DNA of 20,305 nt, from NCBI GenBank assembly GCA_013695055.1, contig JACDBF010000436.1, positions 1-20,305 of the forward strand. Direction: 5' to 3'. This document shows positions 6,093 to 14,172 of the stretch, piece after piece. Each line of letters starts with the position of its first letter. Positions within the stretch are counted from its first letter, which is position 1. The position numbers and the translations under genes are program-made. The stretch comes from Actinomycetota bacterium. Lineage in GTDB: Bacteria; Actinomycetota; CADDZG01; WHSQ01. The notes beneath the pieces are model-generated. The model searched no databases, was not told the origin of the DNA, and worked only from the letters and a program-made list of their open reading frames with translations.

Positions 6093-6608
6093 TTGGTATC
6101 GGGCGTCGACCCGGAGAGCTACAAGAGCTCCCTACGAAAGTTCGCAAGCGGCATCACGATCGTGACCGTTGCATCGAATGGGGATGTGCACGGTATGACC
6201 GCGACCTCGTTCGCGTCCGTATCGCTTGATCCGCCGCTTATCCTAGTCTCTCTCGAGAAGCGCTCCCATACCCGCAATCTCGTTCTCGCTTCCCGTTCTT
6301 TCGCGGTCAACGTGCTGGACGCAAACCAGGAATCGCTCGCGAGAGATTTTGCGAAGCGAGGAGAAAAGATCTTCTCAGGAATCGAATGCCGCCGCAGCGC
6401 GTCTGGGGCGCCGCTCATCGCAGGATGCCTCGCCTGGCTCGAATGCGACATCACCGACGTCGTTCCCGGCGGCGATCACGACGTGGTGATCGCAAAGGTG
6501 GTGGCGTCCGAGACGCGCGACGGCGTTCCACTCATCTACTACGAGAGGGCCTATCGCGTGCTTGAGCAATCGGCAAATCCGCAATCGCCAGCCGCTCCCC
6601 CAGAATAG
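6093..6608 (+). CDS. Flavin reductase domain protein (FMN-binding split barrel)
   Basis: This 171-residue protein belongs to the flavin reductase-like family, which binds FMN/FAD and passes NAD(P)H electrons to free flavin, often for a partner monooxygenase. The diagnostic order is present: YKSSLRKFASGITIVTVAS at residues about 9–27, GMTATSFASVSLDPPLILV at about 34–52, EKRSHTRNLV, SFAVNVLDANQESLARDFA and a C-terminal GVPLIYYERAYRVL. Length is typical. The likely start is TTG 6093, 3 nt after the preceding stop; no strong ribosome site is seen, so coupling to the upstream gene is inferred. No obvious partner oxygenase lies in the window. Its 3' end overlaps the convergent DUF192 gene by 77 bp. 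Confidence 0.9.
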   Translation: MVSGVDPESYKSSLRKFASGITIVTVASNGDVHGMTATSFASVSLDPPLILVSLEKRSHTRNLVLASRSFAVNVLDANQESLARDFAKRGEKIFSGIECRRSASGAPLIAGCLAWLECDITDVVPGGDHDVVIAKVVASETRDGVPLIYYERAYRVLEQSANPQSPAAPPE

Positions 6609-6915
6609 CTTGGTCTCCTATAGGACCGGCCGCAAGCTCGAGCGCGTAGCGCGCTCGGCGTACCCAGGTGGTCACTCGGCGAGGCGCCATCGCCACGACG
6701 ACGCGGCACACGGTCCAGTCCAGGTCCACGAACAGCACATCGATCGGATAACGCATGCCGAAGGTATGCACCTGGCGCGCTCCGGCGATGATCAGAGCTT
6801 CCGATGCTTGCGGGGAGCTCCCCAAGAGCCCGCGCATGCGCTCCACGGGAGTGCGCGCCCATACCACTGACTCCGCAATGACTCGCCCGCTGGAGACGAG
6901 GATCAGGCCCGGCAC
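6532..6915 (-). CDS. DUF192 family protein
   Basis: This 127-residue leftward gene starts at GTG 6915 with only a weak, distant GAGG upstream. It shows the DUF192 hallmarks: RTPVERMRGLLG near residues 21–32, ALIIAGARQVHTFGMRYPID at 39–58, VLFVDLDWTVCRVV and a final RRARYALELAAG. DUF192 proteins are small β-rich proteins of unknown biochemistry, often exported in other bacteria; no signal peptide is visible here. The last 77 bp are antisense to the end of the flavin reductase, so about 25 residues of each protein are encoded on opposite strands of the same DNA. The stop for this gene lies inside the reductase. Confidence 0.8.
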   Translation of the reverse strand: MPGLILVSSGRVIAESVVWARTPVERMRGLLGSSPQASEALIIAGARQVHTFGMRYPIDVLFVDLDWTVCRVVVAMAPRRVTTWVRRARYALELAAGPIGDQAILGERLAIADLPIAQARDRPSRSR

Positions 6916-6983
6916 TGAAGTAGGTTACGTCCTCAGCCCCGTCGACGAGTGGCCTGAGTCACGGCCACAGGAGGTGAACCGGA

Positions 6984-7139
6984 ATGCAGAAGTGGGAGTA
7001 CGCGTCCGTGCCACTCATATCTCATGCCCTCCAGGAGATCCTCAACCAGTGGGGGGAGGATGGCTGGGAGCTGGTTCAGATCCTCGAGAGCCAGGCGACG
7101 GGCACCGTCGGCTTCTTCAAGAGACCCAAGGGCGAATAG
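6984..7139 (+). CDS. DUF4177-like 51-aa protein
   Basis: This short gene starts at ATG 6984, preceded by AGGAGGTGA, a near-perfect anti-16S match, at good spacing. The peptide begins MQKWEYASVPLISHALQEIL and continues NQWGEDGWELVQILES to a C-terminal GFFKRPKGE. The KWEY start, the middle LNxWGxDGWELV and the closing F(F/K)KR are hallmarks of the small β-α-β DUF4177 family. The function of that family is unknown. It converges on the S9 peptidase gene with only 7 bp between the stop codons and no visible terminator. Confidence 0.85.
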   Translation: MQKWEYASVPLISHALQEILNQWGEDGWELVQILESQATGTVGFFKRPKGE

Positions 7140-7146
7140 CAAATCC

Positions 7147-9075
7147 TCAATTGATGGTGATGGGCTCGACATCGTCGGCGATTGCAAAGCCCCACACCCA
7201 AGAGTAGAAGTAAAGCTCTGCCTCGAGCGCCCGTTTAATGGTGGCGGCTCGACGGAAGCCGTGCTGCTCGCCCTCGAAGGTCAGGTATGCGTGCGGTACG
7301 CCGCCGTCCCGCAACGCATTGACAATTTGCTCAGACTGCGAAGGCGGGACGATCTCGTCCTCGAGGCCTTGTAAGACGATCAGCGGAGCAGATATCTGAT
7401 CGGCGAAGTGGACGGGCGAGCGTTGTCTGAAAAGCTCACGTTGCGCGGGGTACGGACCGATGAGGGTTTCGAGATAGCGAGACTCGAACTTGTGCGTCTC
7501 TGTGGTCATCGTCTCGGCATCGGCCACTCCGAAATAATTTGCACCCGCGCCAAAGAGGTCGTGAAAGGTCAACGCACAAAGGGTCGTATAACCGCCGGCG
7601 CTGCCCCCGCGGATGGCCAGCCGGTTTGGATCCACCTCACCCGACTCGGCAAGGTAGTTGGCCGCATTGACGCAGTCTTGGGTGTCGACAACCCCCCACT
7701 GACCGTTCAACCGTTCTCTATAGGCGCGCCCGTAGCCGGTGCTGCCCCCGTAGTTCACGTCCACGACGGCAAAGCCCCTGCTGGTCCAGAACTGGACGTC
7801 GAGATCGAGGCCAGAGCCGGCGTGCGCGGTGGGCCCCCCGTGAATGAAAACCACCAATGGAGGTCGTTCATCTGCTGGGGCCACGTAGTTTGCGTTTGCC
7901 GGCGCGTAGAACAAAGCGTGTGCGGAGAGCCCGTTTTCCGTCGGGAACTCAATAGAGCGCGCAGCCGAGATGTACGCCGAATCGATCTGGATCTCGCTTC
8001 CGGCCCGGATCACGCGCGACTCTTTGGATTCCGTCTCGAGGAGTACCAGCGCGTCGCCGGCTGTCGGCCCGGCGGCGATCAGTCCCAGCTCGGAGCCGCG
8101 CGCCCTCAGAGTCGGTGAAAAGGCCGTGTAGGGCATGTCGATCTCCTCGACGCGCTCAGCATCCGGATCGATGATGACGAGCCGCCCGTCGCCTTTCGAT
8201 TGCGCTAGCGCGCCGATCCGGCCTTTCGGTAGGAACGCGTAGGTTGACATGTCGAGTTCCCACTGCGGGTAACCGAGCTCCGCGTCCATGGGGGCCAGGG
8301 CTTCGATTTCCCCGTCACGCTCGCGATAGAGGTTCCACCATCCCGTGCGATCCGACACGAAATAGACCAGCCCGTCCGGCCCCCAGCTCGGCTGAAAGAT
8401 CGACTCTTCGGGACCCCCGGCCACGAGGCGAGCTTCGCCCACCGGCCGACCGTCGAAATCCATGACCCACAGCTCGGTTCCATCCCACGGCATGCGCGGG
8501 TGATCCCACGAAAGCCAGGCGAGCCGGGAGCCGTCCTCCGACAACCGAGGGGAAGAGAAGAAATCATGGCCCGAGACGATGCTCTGGGGCGCTGCCGATC
8601 CATCGGCGGGCAGGATCGCGATGTCGTTCACTGCCTCTCTCTCACCGTGCGTCTCGCGCACGCACACGATCGCCGACCCATCGCCCGTAACCCGGCCGTC
8701 CCCGTAGCGCACCGATGCCGGCGATGGCGGCTCGGGCGTGATCGCTACCGGCGGGCCCCCCTGATCCTGGCGGTAAAGACGCTGATCTTCGAAGTTCGTA
8801 AAGAACAAGGCCTCTTCGTACAGCCAGGCGCTGCCTCCACCGTACTCGTGGACTCTCGTCCGCACGTTGAACTCGGGCGGCGTCAGGTCGCGTTTCTGCC
8901 CGTCGTCGCCGCACCGCACCACCACCACGCGGCCCCCTTCGGCCGGCCTCCCCTCGTGCCAATAGATGGCGCTCGGAGAGAACATGACGCCGCTCAGACT
9001 TACGCCGCCCGATGCAATCACATCTGCGGTGATCGGCGACTCCCACGAACCGAATGGAGCTTGGGTCGCCGTCAT
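7147..9075 (-). CDS. S9 family prolyl-oligopeptidase-like serine peptidase
   Basis: This 642-residue protein has an N-terminal seven-bladed-type β-propeller region (to about residue 370, with repeated SPRLSEDGSRLAWLSWDHP- and WGPDGLVYFVSDR-like strands) and a C-terminal α/β-hydrolase domain. The catalytic triad is visible: Ser492 in GGSAGGY, Asp573 in GLEDEIVPP and His605 in GEQHGF. The oxyanion region VFIHGGPTAHAG precedes them. Such enzymes cleave short peptides or acyl-amino acids; the substrate is not deducible. No signal peptide is seen, so it is cytoplasmic. I choose ATG 9075 over the in-frame GTG at 9090 because its ATGA overlaps the moaC stop, and because MTATQAPFGSWESPIT is a typical start. 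It is the last gene of the galU–moeA–moaC operon. Confidence 0.92.
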   Translation of the reverse strand: MTATQAPFGSWESPITADVIASGGVSLSGVMFSPSAIYWHEGRPAEGGRVVVVRCGDDGQKRDLTPPEFNVRTRVHEYGGGSAWLYEEALFFTNFEDQRLYRQDQGGPPVAITPEPPSPASVRYGDGRVTGDGSAIVCVRETHGEREAVNDIAILPADGSAAPQSIVSGHDFFSSPRLSEDGSRLAWLSWDHPRMPWDGTELWVMDFDGRPVGEARLVAGGPEESIFQPSWGPDGLVYFVSDRTGWWNLYRERDGEIEALAPMDAELGYPQWELDMSTYAFLPKGRIGALAQSKGDGRLVIIDPDAERVEEIDMPYTAFSPTLRARGSELGLIAAGPTAGDALVLLETESKESRVIRAGSEIQIDSAYISAARSIEFPTENGLSAHALFYAPANANYVAPADERPPLVVFIHGGPTAHAGSGLDLDVQFWTSRGFAVVDVNYGGSTGYGRAYRERLNGQWGVVDTQDCVNAANYLAESGEVDPNRLAIRGGSAGGYTTLCALTFHDLFGAGANYFGVADAETMTTETHKFESRYLETLIGPYPAQRELFRQRSPVHFADQISAPLIVLQGLEDEIVPPSQSEQIVNALRDGGVPHAYLTFEGEQHGFRRAATIKRALEAELYFYSWVWGFAIADDVEPITIN

Positions 9076-9536
9076 AGCTCGCCCGACCAATCGCCCGACC
9101 GTCCCCCGGATTTTCGCAAGAGCCGGAGCCTCGCGACCTCGACGCCGCGTTCGGTTCCCTTGACCATGTCATAGATGGTTAGTGCGGCTAGCGCGACCGC
9201 GGTCATAGCCTCCATCTCCACTCCCGTTCGCTCCGCCGTCCGTACGCTCGCTCGAATATCGATGCCGTCGGACACGTCCTCGAACTCGACATCGACGGCC
9301 CCTATGCCGATCGGGTGGCATAGAGGGATGAGCTCTGCGGTCTTCTTCGCACCCATGATGCCTGCGATGCGCGCGACCTCGAGCGCATCGCCCTTGGTGA
9401 GAGTCTTCTCGCGAATGGCCGAGCGCGTCTCGGCCGACATGGAGACGGTGCAGCCGGCCACGGCTTCGCGAACGGTCACGTCTTTGGCAGTCACGTCGAT
9501 CATGCGCGCTTCGGACTCTCGATGCCGGTCGCTCAT
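9072..9536 (-). CDS. moaC: Cyclic pyranopterin monophosphate synthase
   Basis: MoaC converts the MoaA product (3',8-cH2GTP) to cyclic pyranopterin monophosphate, an early step of molybdenum cofactor synthesis. The 154-residue protein shows IDVTAKDVTVREA near residue 13, KGD at 48–50 (the E. coli K51 position), RIAGIMGAKKTAELIPLCHP at 56–75, RTGVEMEAMTAV at 103–114 and DMVKG at 123–127 (the E. coli K131 position), then RLRLLRKSGGRSGDW. All key positions are kept. The ATG at 9536 overlaps the moeA stop as ATGA, and the moaC stop overlaps the peptidase start the same way, so translational coupling on both sides is likely. MoaA, which must act before it, is not in the window. Confidence 0.96.
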   Translation of the reverse strand: MSDRHRESEARMIDVTAKDVTVREAVAGCTVSMSAETRSAIREKTLTKGDALEVARIAGIMGAKKTAELIPLCHPIGIGAVDVEFEDVSDGIDIRASVRTAERTGVEMEAMTAVALAALTIYDMVKGTERGVEVARLRLLRKSGGRSGDWSGEL

Positions 9537-10759
9537 TGCGCCGGAAGCTTCCAGACTTCGATCATCACTTCGTCCCCCTCATTCAGCACGGATGCGTCTG
9601 CCCCAAAACGGGCGACGCCATCACAATCGACGAGGCTCGACTGTATGTGAGAGCCCTGAGAACCCGTGGGAGTCGCACGCCATTTGCCGCCGCTCCACTT
9701 GAGGCGGACCCTTACGAAGTGAAGGCGCCCCGGACTCTTGTGAACGGCCTCTTCGAGCGTGGCGACAAGCGTGGGTCGAAGAAGCGTCGAGCAACCCCTC
9801 ATCTTTCGAATGGCCGGTCTAACGAACTGTTCGAAGCCTATGTGGATCGATACCGGATTGCCCGGAAGACCAAGAAAGGGAGTGTCACCGATTGTTCCGA
9901 GCACAACCGGTTTGCCCGGCTGCATGGCGACGCGCCACATGTCTATGCGGCCGAGCTCCTCGATCGCCATCTTGACGAAGTCGTAGCGTCCGACCGAAAC
10001 CCCGCCCGACGAGATGACGAGATCACAGAGATCAGCCGCGCGCGCGAACGCCTCGACGGTCGCGGAAAGATCATCGGTTACGGGTGCACAGGGCACGGCT
10101 TCGCCGCCCGCGGCCCGCACCAAAGCACCGAGAGCGACCGAGTTCGAGTCCCGAATCTGGCCGGGCCCGGGCACCGCCTCGGGGGGCACGAGCTCGTCGC
10201 CCGTGACGACGACCGCCACACGCGGCCCCTTGCGGACATCGATGGGCGAGAAACCCATCGAAGCGAGGAGCGCCAGCTCGCCGGGCCCGAGCTCCGTCCC
10301 CGCTCGCACGAGCTCGTCTCCCTCGGCGACATCGTCGCCGGCCGGGCGCACGTGGCGACCTGAAGGTGCGGCCGCCTTGATCGCCACCACTCCGCCCTCT
10401 TCCTCGGTCTCTTCCACGGGCACGATCGCGTCGGCTCCGTTCGGAAGCGGCGCGCCGGTCATGATCCGCGCGGCCGTTCCGCGTCTGACCTCGAGCGCGC
10501 CGGGCTCGCCGGCTCTGACTTCCCCGACCACGTCTAGCCGCACGGGAGACTCCGTGCGTGCGCTCTCGACATCTTCTTCGCGAACCGCGTAGCCGTCCAT
10601 TGCCGAATTGTCGAATCGCGGCAAGGAGTGCGGAGCAATGCATGTCCGCGCAAGAACGAGACCAAGGGCGTCTGCAACAGGAACGGCGGCGATCGAGAGC
10701 GGACTTACGGACTCGAGCACTCGTGCGCGCGCCTGTTCGACGCTCAGCATGGGTTCCAC
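9533..10759 (-). CDS. moeA: MoeA/Glp-type molybdopterin molybdotransferase
   Basis: This 408-residue gephyrin-family protein either inserts molybdate into adenylated molybdopterin (MoeA) or is the divisome gephyrin-like Glp of actinobacteria. Family motifs are all present: FDNSAMDGYA (D55), ARIMTGAPLPNGADAIVP (T101, D110), RPAGDDVAEGD (D142/D143), VVVTGDEL, RDSNS (D204), SSGGVSVGRYD (D260), and PGKPV with FLGLPGNPVS. The active site is therefore probably functional. The start is GTG 10759, 4 nt after the galU stop, or ATG 10750 nine bases later; neither has a good Shine-Dalgarno sequence, which points to coupling with galU. Linkage to galU, as in mycobacterial galU–moeA1, favours Glp. The ATGA overlap with moaC favours a cofactor role. 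Both roles may coexist. Confidence 0.93.
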   Translation of the reverse strand: MEPMLSVEQARARVLESVSPLSIAAVPVADALGLVLARTCIAPHSLPRFDNSAMDGYAVREEDVESARTESPVRLDVVGEVRAGEPGALEVRRGTAARIMTGAPLPNGADAIVPVEETEEEGGVVAIKAAAPSGRHVRPAGDDVAEGDELVRAGTELGPGELALLASMGFSPIDVRKGPRVAVVVTGDELVPPEAVPGPGQIRDSNSVALGALVRAAGGEAVPCAPVTDDLSATVEAFARAADLCDLVISSGGVSVGRYDFVKMAIEELGRIDMWRVAMQPGKPVVLGTIGDTPFLGLPGNPVSIHIGFEQFVRPAIRKMRGCSTLLRPTLVATLEEAVHKSPGRLHFVRVRLKWSGGKWRATPTGSQGSHIQSSLVDCDGVARFGADASVLNEGDEVMIEVWKLPAQ

Positions 10760-10763
10760 ATCA

Positions 10764-11648
10764 TTACGCGAGGCGCGTAGCGACTTGCGCTATGTAGTCG
10801 CGCATGGGCTTCCCGAGATCGTCGCGCCGAAGGGCCAACTCAATGGTTGCCTTCAAATAGTCGAGCTTTTTCCCGACGTCGAACATCGGCCCGCGGTGGA
10901 TGTACGCATACACGGAGCGCCATCTTGCGAGGAGCCTGATGGCATCCGTTAGCTGGATTTCGTCGCCATGGCCTTTGGTCGTCCGGTCGAGCGCTTCGTA
11001 GATGTCGGGTGCGAAGACATAGCGGCCGCGCGACCCGAGGTTGGATGCAGCTTCATTCGCAGGAGGCTTTTCGATCATGTCGAGCACCTTAACGAGGCCG
11101 TCTTCGAATTCCTCGGCATCTATCACTCCATAGGCGGAAATGTACTGGGGGGACACTTCCTGCACAGCGATCACGCTGGCATCGTGCTTCTCGTAGATGT
11201 CCACCAAGTTCTCCATCAGAGCCGGTTCGCCCTCCTGGGGTGCGGGGACCACTTCATCGCCGACGAGCACGGCGAATGGTTCGCCGCCGGTGTGAGCGCG
11301 CGCCACCGAGACGGCGTGGCCAAAGCCCAGCGGCTCCTTCTGTCGCACGAAATGGATATTCGCAAGCTCCGCGATGTTTCTGACCTCAGCCAAGAGGCTC
11401 GACTTTCCGGTTTCCTCGAGGTGATGCTCTAGCTCCAGCGACCTATCGAAATGGTCTTCCATTGCGCTCTTGCCACGGCTCGACACGATTAATATGTCGT
11501 CGAGTCCCGCTCGGACCGCTTCCTCGACAACGTACTGGATCATCGGCTTGTCGATGACGGGAATCATCTCTTTTGGCTGCGACTTGGTCGCCGGCAAGAA
11601 GCGGGTGCCGAGGCCCGCTGCCGGGATAACGGCCTTTCGCACGCTCAT
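10764..11648 (-). CDS. galU: UTP–glucose-1-phosphate uridylyltransferase
   Basis: GalU makes UDP-glucose from UTP and glucose-1-phosphate, feeding cell-wall polysaccharide, glycolipid and trehalose synthesis in the cytoplasm. The 294-residue protein shows the nucleotide-binding start AVIPAAGLGTRFLPATKSQP (residues 6–25) with PKEMIPVIDKPMIQYVVEEA, then QKEPLGFGHAV, a LVGDEVVP metal-binding stretch, AYGVID, IEKP and a C-terminal MFDVGKKLDYLKATIELAL. Length is normal. I choose ATG 11648 because GGAGG (11656–11660) sits 7 nt upstream; the in-frame TTG at 11654 would be only 1 nt from that site. It is the first gene of the leftward operon, 65 bp downstream of the diguanylate cyclase gene. Confidence 0.97.
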   Translation of the reverse strand: MSVRKAVIPAAGLGTRFLPATKSQPKEMIPVIDKPMIQYVVEEAVRAGLDDILIVSSRGKSAMEDHFDRSLELEHHLEETGKSSLLAEVRNIAELANIHFVRQKEPLGFGHAVSVARAHTGGEPFAVLVGDEVVPAPQEGEPALMENLVDIYEKHDASVIAVQEVSPQYISAYGVIDAEEFEDGLVKVLDMIEKPPANEAASNLGSRGRYVFAPDIYEALDRTTKGHGDEIQLTDAIRLLARWRSVYAYIHRGPMFDVGKKLDYLKATIELALRRDDLGKPMRDYIAQVATRLA

Positions 11649-11655
11649 TTGCAAG

Positions 11656-11660
11656 CCTCC
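11656..11660 (-). promoter_or_regulatory. Ribosome binding site deciding the galU start
   Basis: GGAGG read leftward lies 7 nt before ATG 11648 and only 1 nt from the alternative TTG at 11654. The spacing selects the ATG. Confidence 0.75.
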
Positions 11661-11713
11661 GGCCTCATCGACGAGTAAGGAGGACCGAGTCTAAAGGGAC
11701 GAAGCAACAGCCG

Positions 11714-13714
11714 CTATCTGGCGACCTGCAGGTTGGGCGGCGGGCCCCCCGGCGTGCACACGCGGTTGCGACCCTCTTGCTTGGCCCGATACAGGGCCTG
11801 GTCGGCCACGGCCACCAGCGTCTGGTACGAGTCTCCGTGAAGCGGGTAGGAGGCGACCCCTATCGAGGCGGTGAGGTCGATGGGTTTCTCGCCCACTCCG
11901 CGAAACGGCTCGGCCCTGATGTGCTCCAGTATCTTCTCGGCAGTGATGGTGGCGCCGGCGAAGTCGGTTTCCGACAGCATGCAGATGAACTCTTCGCCTC
12001 CATAGCGGGCAAACGTGTCGACCTCTCTAAGAGCGTCTCCGACTCGCTGAGCGAACTCGATCAGGGTTGCATCGCCACGCTGATGCCCCAGCGAGTCGTT
12101 GACTTGCTTGAAATGGTCGAGATCGAGCATGAGGATGCTGAAGGGCCTGTCGAAACGCATGGCCTGGGCCAGCACGGTACGGAACTGCATCTGAAAGAAC
12201 CTACGGTTCCAAACGCCGGTGAGACCGTCGGTGATCGATAACCGTTGAGCCTCCTCGTGAAGAATCACGTTCTCTATGGCAACGCGGCCCTGGTCCGCGA
12301 GGAAAGCGACCGTATCGAGATTGGCGGTCGTAAAGGGTGTGTCGTCACTGTGCCGGTACAGCGTCATGACGCTCATGATTCGCTCCTGGCTGTATATCGG
12401 CACGACGATGGAGACCGGAAGATCGGGCTCGGTCGCGGCCGGCCTTGGCTTGTCGGTGGCAGTAGAACGCAACACGGATACGCCTCGTTCGGCCACGTGA
12501 CCAACAAGGCCGTGCCCCACGGGCACGCGGTCGAAGTCGTCGGCTTGGATGTCCCTTGTGATGGCGGGATAAAGCTCGGCCCGAGTTGGGTTGAAGGTCC
12601 ACAAGATGGCGGCGTCGGCCGAAACCGCGTCGGCCGCGGTATTGAGTATCGAATCGAGGATCGAACGCATGTCGTGGGTCGACCTCAAAGTCTCTCCGAC
12701 TCTCTGCACCGTGCGCTGAAGCAAGTCGCGCGACGACGAGAGCTCGCCCATCTTTCCTCTCAATTCCTCTGACATCTCGTTGAAAACGGTGGTGAGCCGT
12801 CCGACCTCGTCACGCGACCGAACCGGGATCTGGTGACCGAATCGCCCTGCCGCTATCGCGGCCGCCCCTTCGGTGAGCTCGTGCAGCGGCTGCGTGATGA
12901 GTCGGGCCAAAAGATAGGCGAGCACGCTCGTGAGCACGAGGGCAAGGATCAAAAGCCCCAGCATCGAGTACAGAACCCTCGTGGACAGCGCGTCGATCGG
13001 TGCACCGGAAACGAATGCGATCAGGTTCGTTCCCGCCGTAAGGGTCTCAACTCGGGCGATGCCCAAGCCCGCCACGTCGTAGATACCGGTCGCGTCCGGC
13101 AGATCGATAGACTCCCCGAGCGGCACGGTAGAAGCGATCGCTCGTCCATTCGAGACGGCCGCCAAGCCCGCTTCGGAGGCGGCGAAAGATTCCAAAAAGC
13201 GTTCGTCTATCCAGAAACCGGCGATGACCGCTCCGGATGGCCGGCCTCCAGACCGCAGCGGGAACTTGCGAGACGCATATCCCGACGCGCCGGAATCCCG
13301 GCCCGCAGCGCGCGCGATTTCCGACGCGCTCGGCGTCTCGAATCCCGTCGCGAAACGGGCGGGAAGCCGGTAGGCGCCGGCGAGACGCCCGCGGCGGTCG
13401 AGCGCGATCAAGAAGTCGGCCTGATTCGAATCTCTTAGGTGCGATCCGAGATAGCGGCTCATCGCCGGACGATCACCCTCGTCGAGCAGGGATGCGAAAC
13501 GTCGCGACCCGCTCGACAAGCGGACGAGCTCGTCGAGTGAATCCACTCCCGCCTTGTAGAGGGCGACCGATGTCCCGAGAGCCGGCTCAAGCGACATCTC
13601 GGACCGGCGCTCGACCTCACCCACGACCACGTAGCGGACCACGTAGCCGGCCGCGATCAGCGGCAGCATGACGATTGCGATGAAAAAGAGCGTGAGGCGG
13701 CGCTGAAGCGACAT
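11714..13714 (-). CDS. Membrane diguanylate cyclase (sensor–HAMP–GAF–GGDEF)
   Basis: This 666-residue inner-membrane protein synthesises cyclic di-GMP from GTP. The start is ATG 13714, with GGGAGG 3 nt upstream; in-frame sequence further upstream has no ribosome site. TM1 is at about residues 7–30 (FFIAIVMLPLIAAGYVVRYV). An extracytoplasmic sensor of about 220 residues follows (single/double Cache-like, inferred from layout). TM2 is at about 248–270 and HAMP at about 271–324 (LITQPLHELTEGAAAIAAG). A GAF-like domain lies at about 345–485 and GGDEF at about 492–655. The active site is GGEEF (572–576). DGLTGVWNRRFF and LMLDLDHFKQVND supply substrate and metal residues. REVD at 563–566, exactly five residues before GGEEF, is a canonical I-site, so feedback inhibition by c-di-GMP is expected. 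It is upstream of galU in the same direction. Confidence 0.95.
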   Translation of the reverse strand: MSLQRRLTLFFIAIVMLPLIAAGYVVRYVVVGEVERRSEMSLEPALGTSVALYKAGVDSLDELVRLSSGSRRFASLLDEGDRPAMSRYLGSHLRDSNQADFLIALDRRGRLAGAYRLPARFATGFETPSASEIARAAGRDSGASGYASRKFPLRSGGRPSGAVIAGFWIDERFLESFAASEAGLAAVSNGRAIASTVPLGESIDLPDATGIYDVAGLGIARVETLTAGTNLIAFVSGAPIDALSTRVLYSMLGLLILALVLTSVLAYLLARLITQPLHELTEGAAAIAAGRFGHQIPVRSRDEVGRLTTVFNEMSEELRGKMGELSSSRDLLQRTVQRVGETLRSTHDMRSILDSILNTAADAVSADAAILWTFNPTRAELYPAITRDIQADDFDRVPVGHGLVGHVAERGVSVLRSTATDKPRPAATEPDLPVSIVVPIYSQERIMSVMTLYRHSDDTPFTTANLDTVAFLADQGRVAIENVILHEEAQRLSITDGLTGVWNRRFFQMQFRTVLAQAMRFDRPFSILMLDLDHFKQVNDSLGHQRGDATLIEFAQRVGDALREVDTFARYGGEEFICMLSETDFAGATITAEKILEHIRAEPFRGVGEKPIDLTASIGVASYPLHGDSYQTLVAVADQALYRAKQEGRNRVCTPGGPPPNLQVAR

Positions 13715-13842
13715 GGCCCTCCCGTTGACCCCTTGCCACCTGTCTCGGAGAATTTCGAATCTCACTTTAGTCCCGCAACCCGCCCCCGCTCCGGACCCGA
13801 GATGCGGCACTCGCCGGCCTCATTGATGAGAAGATGCCCTCC
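13715..13842. promoter_or_regulatory. Divergent intergenic region, cyclase versus fmdB-like gene
   Basis: This 128-bp gap lies between outward-reading genes and so must hold their promoters. No convincing –35/–10 pair is seen on either strand. A perfect 12-bp inverted repeat, CTCATTGATGAG, lies at 13819–13830 just before the rightward gene and could be an operator. That is inference only. Confidence 0.3.
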
Positions 13843-14172
13843 ATGCCAACCTACGAATACGCTTGCACGGCCTGCGGAGAACGAACCGAAGCCAAACAGG
13901 GCTTCGACGACCCTCCCCTCGAGGAGTGCCCCGTGTGCGGGGGCAAGCTACGCAAGCTCTACTCCCCCGTGGGGATCGTATTCAAGGGCTCCGGCTTCTA
14001 CTCGAACGACCGGCGCGAGAAAGCGCCCAAGTCGGAGTCCGGCTCGAAGACCTCCGAATCAAAGTCATCCGATTCCAAGAGCGACGCCACGGGCGGGAGC
14101 GAGTCGAGCTCGAAGCAGGGTTCCAAGAGCGAAACGAAAGACTCCAAGAAGCCGGAAAAGACGGCGACGTGA
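13843..14172 (+). CDS. FmdB-type zinc ribbon protein with Ser/Lys-rich tail (Ruc-like)
   Basis: This 109-residue protein begins MPTYEYACTACGERTE, the standard FmdB opening. Two CxxC pairs (CTAC near residues 8–11 and CPVC near 31–34) predict one bound zinc. After about residue 50 (GIVFKGSGFYSND) the chain becomes a long, low-complexity Ser/Lys/Asp/Glu tail (SGSKTSESKSSDSKSD and similar), probably disordered. This layout matches the M. tuberculosis gene near galU (Rv0991c), described as a redox-regulated chaperone (Ruc). An equivalent chaperone role here is inference. I prefer ATG 13843 to the in-frame ATG 13834 because family members start at MPTYEY and the GAGAAG site is better spaced. The stop overlaps the next gene's GTG as GTGA. 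Confidence 0.88.
   Translation: MPTYEYACTACGERTEAKQGFDDPPLEECPVCGGKLRKLYSPVGIVFKGSGFYSNDRREKAPKSESGSKTSESKSSDSKSDATGGSESSSKQGSKSETKDSKKPEKTAT

Noticed and set aside
8500..10363. Long plus-strand frames (224 and 275 codons) opposite the S9 peptidase and moeA
   Set aside because: GC-rich third positions open antisense frames; compositions are Arg/His-rich with no domain signal, and the minus-strand genes are unambiguous.
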